Positions 61,032 to 64,000 of a stretch of 64,000 nt of DNA are shown here, piece by piece. Below the pieces are notes generated by a model. It was given only the letters and a program-made list of their open reading frames with translations. It did not search any database and had not been told where the DNA came from. Source of the DNA: Shimwellia pseudoproteus (GTDB lineage: Bacteria; Pseudomonadota; Gammaproteobacteria; Enterobacterales; Enterobacteriaceae); the NCBI RefSeq assembly GCF_016415625.1, contig NZ_WBXP01000017.1, positions 1 to 64,000 on the forward strand. Direction: 5' to 3'. The translations under genes were made by a program, and so were the position numbers. The first letter of the stretch is position 1, and each line of letters opens with the position of its first letter.

Positions 61032-62768
61032 TTATTGATTCGCTACCTGATCGCCATAAGGCAGGCTGTCGTAATCAATCAGTGACCCTTTCTTGTACGG
61101 GTTACCAATCCAGCGGGTGGCTTCAATAAACTGCGGGCTCACCACCGAGCGGGTCGGGTCGTAGCCGTCGTAACGCAGGCCGGACAAATCAGACCAGGTG
61201 TGGATCAGCTGTGAGCTGCTGTATTTGCGGTTGACGTCAGCGGCGAGGTCACGGGGATGCGCCTGCTGCCATTTATCGGATGTCCAGAGGATAAACGGCA
61301 CCGTATACATATGGCGGGTTGGTGCGCCCTCGTTACGGCCCTGGGTCTGGTGTGGCGGTGTGTCGTAAACCTCTTCCCCGTGATCGGAGAAGTACAGCAG
61401 GAAGCCGTTAGGGTCTGTTGCCTTGTAGTCGTTAATCAGGCTGGCGACCACGTGATCGTTATAGCGGTTGGCGTTGTCATAGGTGTTGTAGTCAACAATC
61501 TGATCGGCATTCAGCCCGCCGGGGATATCATCGGTTTTATTATCAAATTTATTCCAGCTTTCCGGGTAGCGGAATTCATAACGGATATGGGTACCCAGCA
61601 GGTGGACGATAATAAACTTCTTCGGCGCCGGATCGGCGAGTACTTTTTTAAACGGATCCAGCACGTTGGTATCGTATTCCCGGGCGCTCTGGGTACGCTG
61701 CTGGTTCATATAAAACTGCTCATCCGTCTGCTTAGAAAACACCGTCAGCATGGTATTGCGCTTGGTCATGGTCTGCTGGTTGGTTATCCAGAAGGTTTTA
61801 TACCCGGCCTGCTTCATCATGTTCATCAGCGACGGTTGGGTCAGGTAGAGGTCCGGGTTTTGCTCATCGGCAAAGGTCAGCGCCTGCTGGAGGATCTCAA
61901 TGGTGTAGGGGCGGGAGGTCACCACATTGTTAAAGACGGTCAGGCGCGGATCGTTTTTATGGATTGCGTCCAGCTCCGGGGTGGTTTCACGGTGATAACC
62001 ATACAGGCTCATATGGCCGCGCTGGGTGGATTCACCAATCACCAGGACCAGCGTACGCGGCGCGTCCCCGGAGAGGTCTTTCATATTCCGCAGCGGCGGC
62101 AATTGGCTGTTCTTGCTCAGCAGGGCATTCAGGCTGTTTAACTGGGAGCGGTACTGGAAGTAGCCAATGACAAATTGCCACGGGGCCGCAGGCTCCATCC
62201 GGCCCATCAGCGTCGTGGCGGCCGGGACAACGCCCTGATTCTTGGTGACCATTTTGACGGCAATGGGGTTTATCACCAGGCCAAACAGAATGGCCAGTGA
62301 GACCAGCCCGTGCCAGGGGCGGCGGATATAGACCGGACGCAGACGGGTCCACAGGAAAAGGGCCCCGAGAGTATAAATGACGGTACACAACACCAGCTTC
62401 AGGCTGAAGTATTGGCCGATATATTCGCTGGCTTCGTTGGCGTTGGATTCGAGCATCACAAACAGGACGCTTTGTGAGAATTCCTGGCCGTAGATGACAA
62501 AGTAGCTCAGTGCCGCCAGGGATGCGGCCCATAGCACCACCCCGATAGCGGCAGCGATAATACGGGTATATTTCGGGAACAGGAATACCGGAATCAGCCA
62601 CAGGGAGCTATAGAGTAGCGAATCCCGCAGGCCGTTAGTACCGCTGTAGCCGGTCACGCAGATGGCAATCTGGAGGACGGTGGAAAAGTACCAAAAGTAG
62701 AGGAGTACCCATCCAAGGGCTTTCCAGCTAAACGTCGGTTTAGCCTGAGAGTGAGGTGTGGCGTGCAT
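61032..62768 (-). CDS. eptC: Kdo2-lipid A/core phosphoethanolamine transferase EptC (CptA)
   Basis: EptC transfers phosphoethanolamine to phosphorylated heptose I of the lipopolysaccharide core at the periplasmic side of the inner membrane. The start MHATPHSQAKPTFSWKALGW gives 578 aa (E. coli 577). Five membrane segments lie in the first 200 residues; the soluble catalytic domain has the nucleophile Thr in VLVIGESTQRGHMSLYGYHRETTP, and zinc ligands in LYFSDHGEEVYD and PTRHMYTVPF. WaaP, which makes the phosphate acceptor, is also in the window. Here the gene separates metF from ppc. Confidence 0.95.
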   Translation of the reverse strand: MHATPHSQAKPTFSWKALGWVLLYFWYFSTVLQIAICVTGYSGTNGLRDSLLYSSLWLIPVFLFPKYTRIIAAAIGVVLWAASLAALSYFVIYGQEFSQSVLFVMLESNANEASEYIGQYFSLKLVLCTVIYTLGALFLWTRLRPVYIRRPWHGLVSLAILFGLVINPIAVKMVTKNQGVVPAATTLMGRMEPAAPWQFVIGYFQYRSQLNSLNALLSKNSQLPPLRNMKDLSGDAPRTLVLVIGESTQRGHMSLYGYHRETTPELDAIHKNDPRLTVFNNVVTSRPYTIEILQQALTFADEQNPDLYLTQPSLMNMMKQAGYKTFWITNQQTMTKRNTMLTVFSKQTDEQFYMNQQRTQSAREYDTNVLDPFKKVLADPAPKKFIIVHLLGTHIRYEFRYPESWNKFDNKTDDIPGGLNADQIVDYNTYDNANRYNDHVVASLINDYKATDPNGFLLYFSDHGEEVYDTPPHQTQGRNEGAPTRHMYTVPFILWTSDKWQQAHPRDLAADVNRKYSSSQLIHTWSDLSGLRYDGYDPTRSVVSPQFIEATRWIGNPYKKGSLIDYDSLPYGDQVANQ

Positions 62769-62957
62769 ATGTAGGCTCGTCTGGTAAATTGACGGCAAGC
62801 ATAGAGATAAAACCTTAAGCAATCCTGAACAGCACAAAATGCAGGGTCACAAGGTCTTCGGCAGGGTGGGGTAAGGCGGGGGAGAAGGTAACGCGCCCGT
62901 TTACCGCGCTGCTGGCGGCGGCCAGTCACGCGGTAAAGGGCGTAGGGCTATGTCGGG

Positions 62958-64000
62958 TTAGCCGGTGTTGCGCATGCCTGCGGCAACACCGGCGATGGTG
63001 ACCATCAGCGCCTGTTCAACCTGCGGATCTGGCTGGCTATTCTGCTCATCCGCCTGACGGGAACGGTGCAGTAGCTCAGCCTGGAGCACGTTAAGCGGAT
63101 CGGTGTAGATATTGCGCAGGGTAATGGACTCCGCAATCCACGGCAGATCGGCCATGAGGTGGGCATCGTTGGCAATCGCCAGCACCAGCTTGATGTCGGC
63201 ATCGAGCTGTTTACGCAGCTCAAGCCCCAGCGGCCACAATTCTTTATTCACCAGGCGTTGATCATAGTATTCCGCCAGCCACAGGTCGGCTTTGGCAAAT
63301 ACCATCTCCAGCATACCCAGGCGGGTAGAGAAGAACGGCCAGTCGCGGCACATGGTTTCCAGCTTGGCTTGTTTGCCGTCGTCCACCACTTTCTGCAATG
63401 CGGCACCGGCGCCCAGCCAGGCAGGCAGCATCAGGCGGTTCTGGGTCCAGGCGAAAATCCAGGGAATAGCGCGCAGGGACTCAACACCGCCAGTAGGGCG
63501 ACGTTTTGCCGGGCGCGAGCCAAGCGGCAGTTTGCCCAGCTCCAGCTCCGGTGTGGCGGAGCGGAAATAAGGCACGAAGTTTTTGTTTTCACGCACATAG
63601 CCGCGGTACATATCGCAGGAGACAACCGACAGCTCGTCCATGATGCGGCGCCATTCCGGTTTTGGTTCCGGGGGCGGCAGCAGGTTCGCTTCCAGAATGG
63701 CGCTGGTGTACAGCGACAGGCTGGCAACGGTCACTTCCGGCAGGCCGTATTTGAAGCGGATCATCTCGCCCTGCTCCGTTACGCGCAGGCCGCCTTTCAG
63801 GCTGCCCGGGGGCTGGGAGAGTAATGCCGCGTGAGCCGGGGCACCGCCACGGCCAATAGAACCACCGCGGCCGTGGAACAGGGTCAGGGCGATACCGGAT
63901 TTTTCGCACGTTTTGATCAGCGCATCCTGTGCCTGATACTGGGCCCAGGAGGCAGCCATCACGCCCGCGTCTTTGGCGGAATCAGAATAGCCAATCATGA
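62958..64000 (-). CDS. ppc: Phosphoenolpyruvate carboxylase, C-terminal part
   Basis: Ppc carboxylates phosphoenolpyruvate to oxaloacetate to refill the TCA cycle. The window holds the last 347 or so of about 883 residues; the gene runs off the right edge, and the first Met here ([12 protein letters not shown]) is internal. Active-site motifs [10 protein letters not shown] and the Gly-rich loop [14 protein letters not shown] are present, as is the conserved C-terminal MRNTG needed for catalysis. The 189-bp gap to eptC holds no clear terminator. Confidence 0.98.
   Translation of the reverse strand, partial: MIGYSDSAKDAGVMAASWAQYQAQDALIKTCEKSGIALTLFHGRGGSIGRGGAPAHAALLSQPPGSLKGGLRVTEQGEMIRFKYGLPEVTVASLSLYTSAILEANLLPPPEPKPEWRRIMDELSVVSCDMYRGYVRENKNFVPYFRSATPELELGKLPLGSRPAKRRPTGGVESLRAIPWIFAWTQNRLMLPAWLGAGAALQKVVDDGKQAKLETMCRDWPFFSTRLGMLEMVFAKADLWLAEYYDQRLVNKELWPLGLELRKQLDADIKLVLAIANDAHLMADLPWIAESITLRNIYTDPLNVLQAELLHRSRQADEQNSQPDPQVEQALMVTIAGVAAGMRNTG

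Noticed and set aside
61257-62141. Long open frame of 294 codons on the plus strand opposite eptC
   Set aside because: It lies wholly antisense to the well-supported eptC gene, has a biased Val/Gly/His composition typical of the opposite strand of GC-rich coding DNA, and resembles no family.

Overview
This is a chromosomal backbone segment from a gammaproteobacterium of the Enterobacteriaceae. Almost every protein is recognisable as an Escherichia coli-type orthologue, often at near-identical length: SlmA 198 aa, PyrE 213, Kbl 398, Tdh 341, CysE 273, GlpX 336, MetJ 105. Regulatory sequences also match the enteric type: a JUMPstart/ops element, the CpxR box and CpxQ 3' end, met boxes, a sigma-32 hslVU promoter and the pyrE attenuator. 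The species cannot be named from the window. It is not E. coli K-12, because blocks that lie about 280 kb apart there (yicC...trmL and cpxA...ppc) are adjacent here.

Layout. 1-158: edge of an accessory region, where the end of an IS5-family (IS903-type) insertion sequence interrupts a phage-type integrase gene about 20 codons after its start. 271-9350: yicC, rph-pyrE (with attenuator), slmA, dut, coaBC, radC, rpmB-rpmG, mutM, coaD, waaA. 9660-18389: the RfaH-type lipopolysaccharide core operon waaQ-waaG-waaP-waaO-waaJ-waaY-waaZ-GT25-waaL; its middle (about 12.7-17.1 kb) is visibly AT-rich. 18396-21357: inner-core heptose genes waaC-waaF-hldD on the opposite strand. 21591-31562: kbl-tdh, yibQ-envC-gpmI, yibN-grxC-secB-gpsA-cysE, trmL. 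31649-34437: the Cpx envelope stress system (cpxRA, cpxP and the CpxQ small RNA). 34497-46367: fieF, pfkA, sbp, cdh, an extra SLC13-type permease, tpiA, yiiQ, yiiR, fpr and glpFKX. 46792-55579: zapB, rraA, menA, hslVU, ftsN, cytR, priA, rpmE. 55637-64000: metJ / metBL, metF, eptC and the 3' part of ppc, which runs off the right edge.

How the genes work together. The lipopolysaccharide genes cover Kdo transfer (WaaA), heptose supply and transfer (HldD, WaaC, WaaF, WaaQ), core phosphorylation (WaaP, WaaY), outer-core hexoses (WaaG, WaaO, WaaJ, a GT25 enzyme), a third Kdo (WaaZ) and O-antigen ligation (WaaL). EptC adds phosphoethanolamine to the core and Cpx senses envelope damage. The met genes form a MetJ regulon with clear operators, and glpFKX has a GlpR-like operator.

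Main points of interest: (1) an in-frame amber codon at codon 40 of waaJ, replacing the serine of a conserved GVSI motif, which should stop addition of the third outer-core hexose unless suppressed; (2) a shortened waaZ whose stop overlaps a GT25 gene not in the K-12 locus; (3) waaL on the waaQ strand; (4) an integrase broken by an IS at the yicC flank; (5) a hairpin that appears to enclose the trmL ribosome binding site at the cpxA-trmL junction; (6) an added transporter between cdh and tpiA. I found no tRNA, rRNA or CRISPR, and no wholly new multi-gene system.
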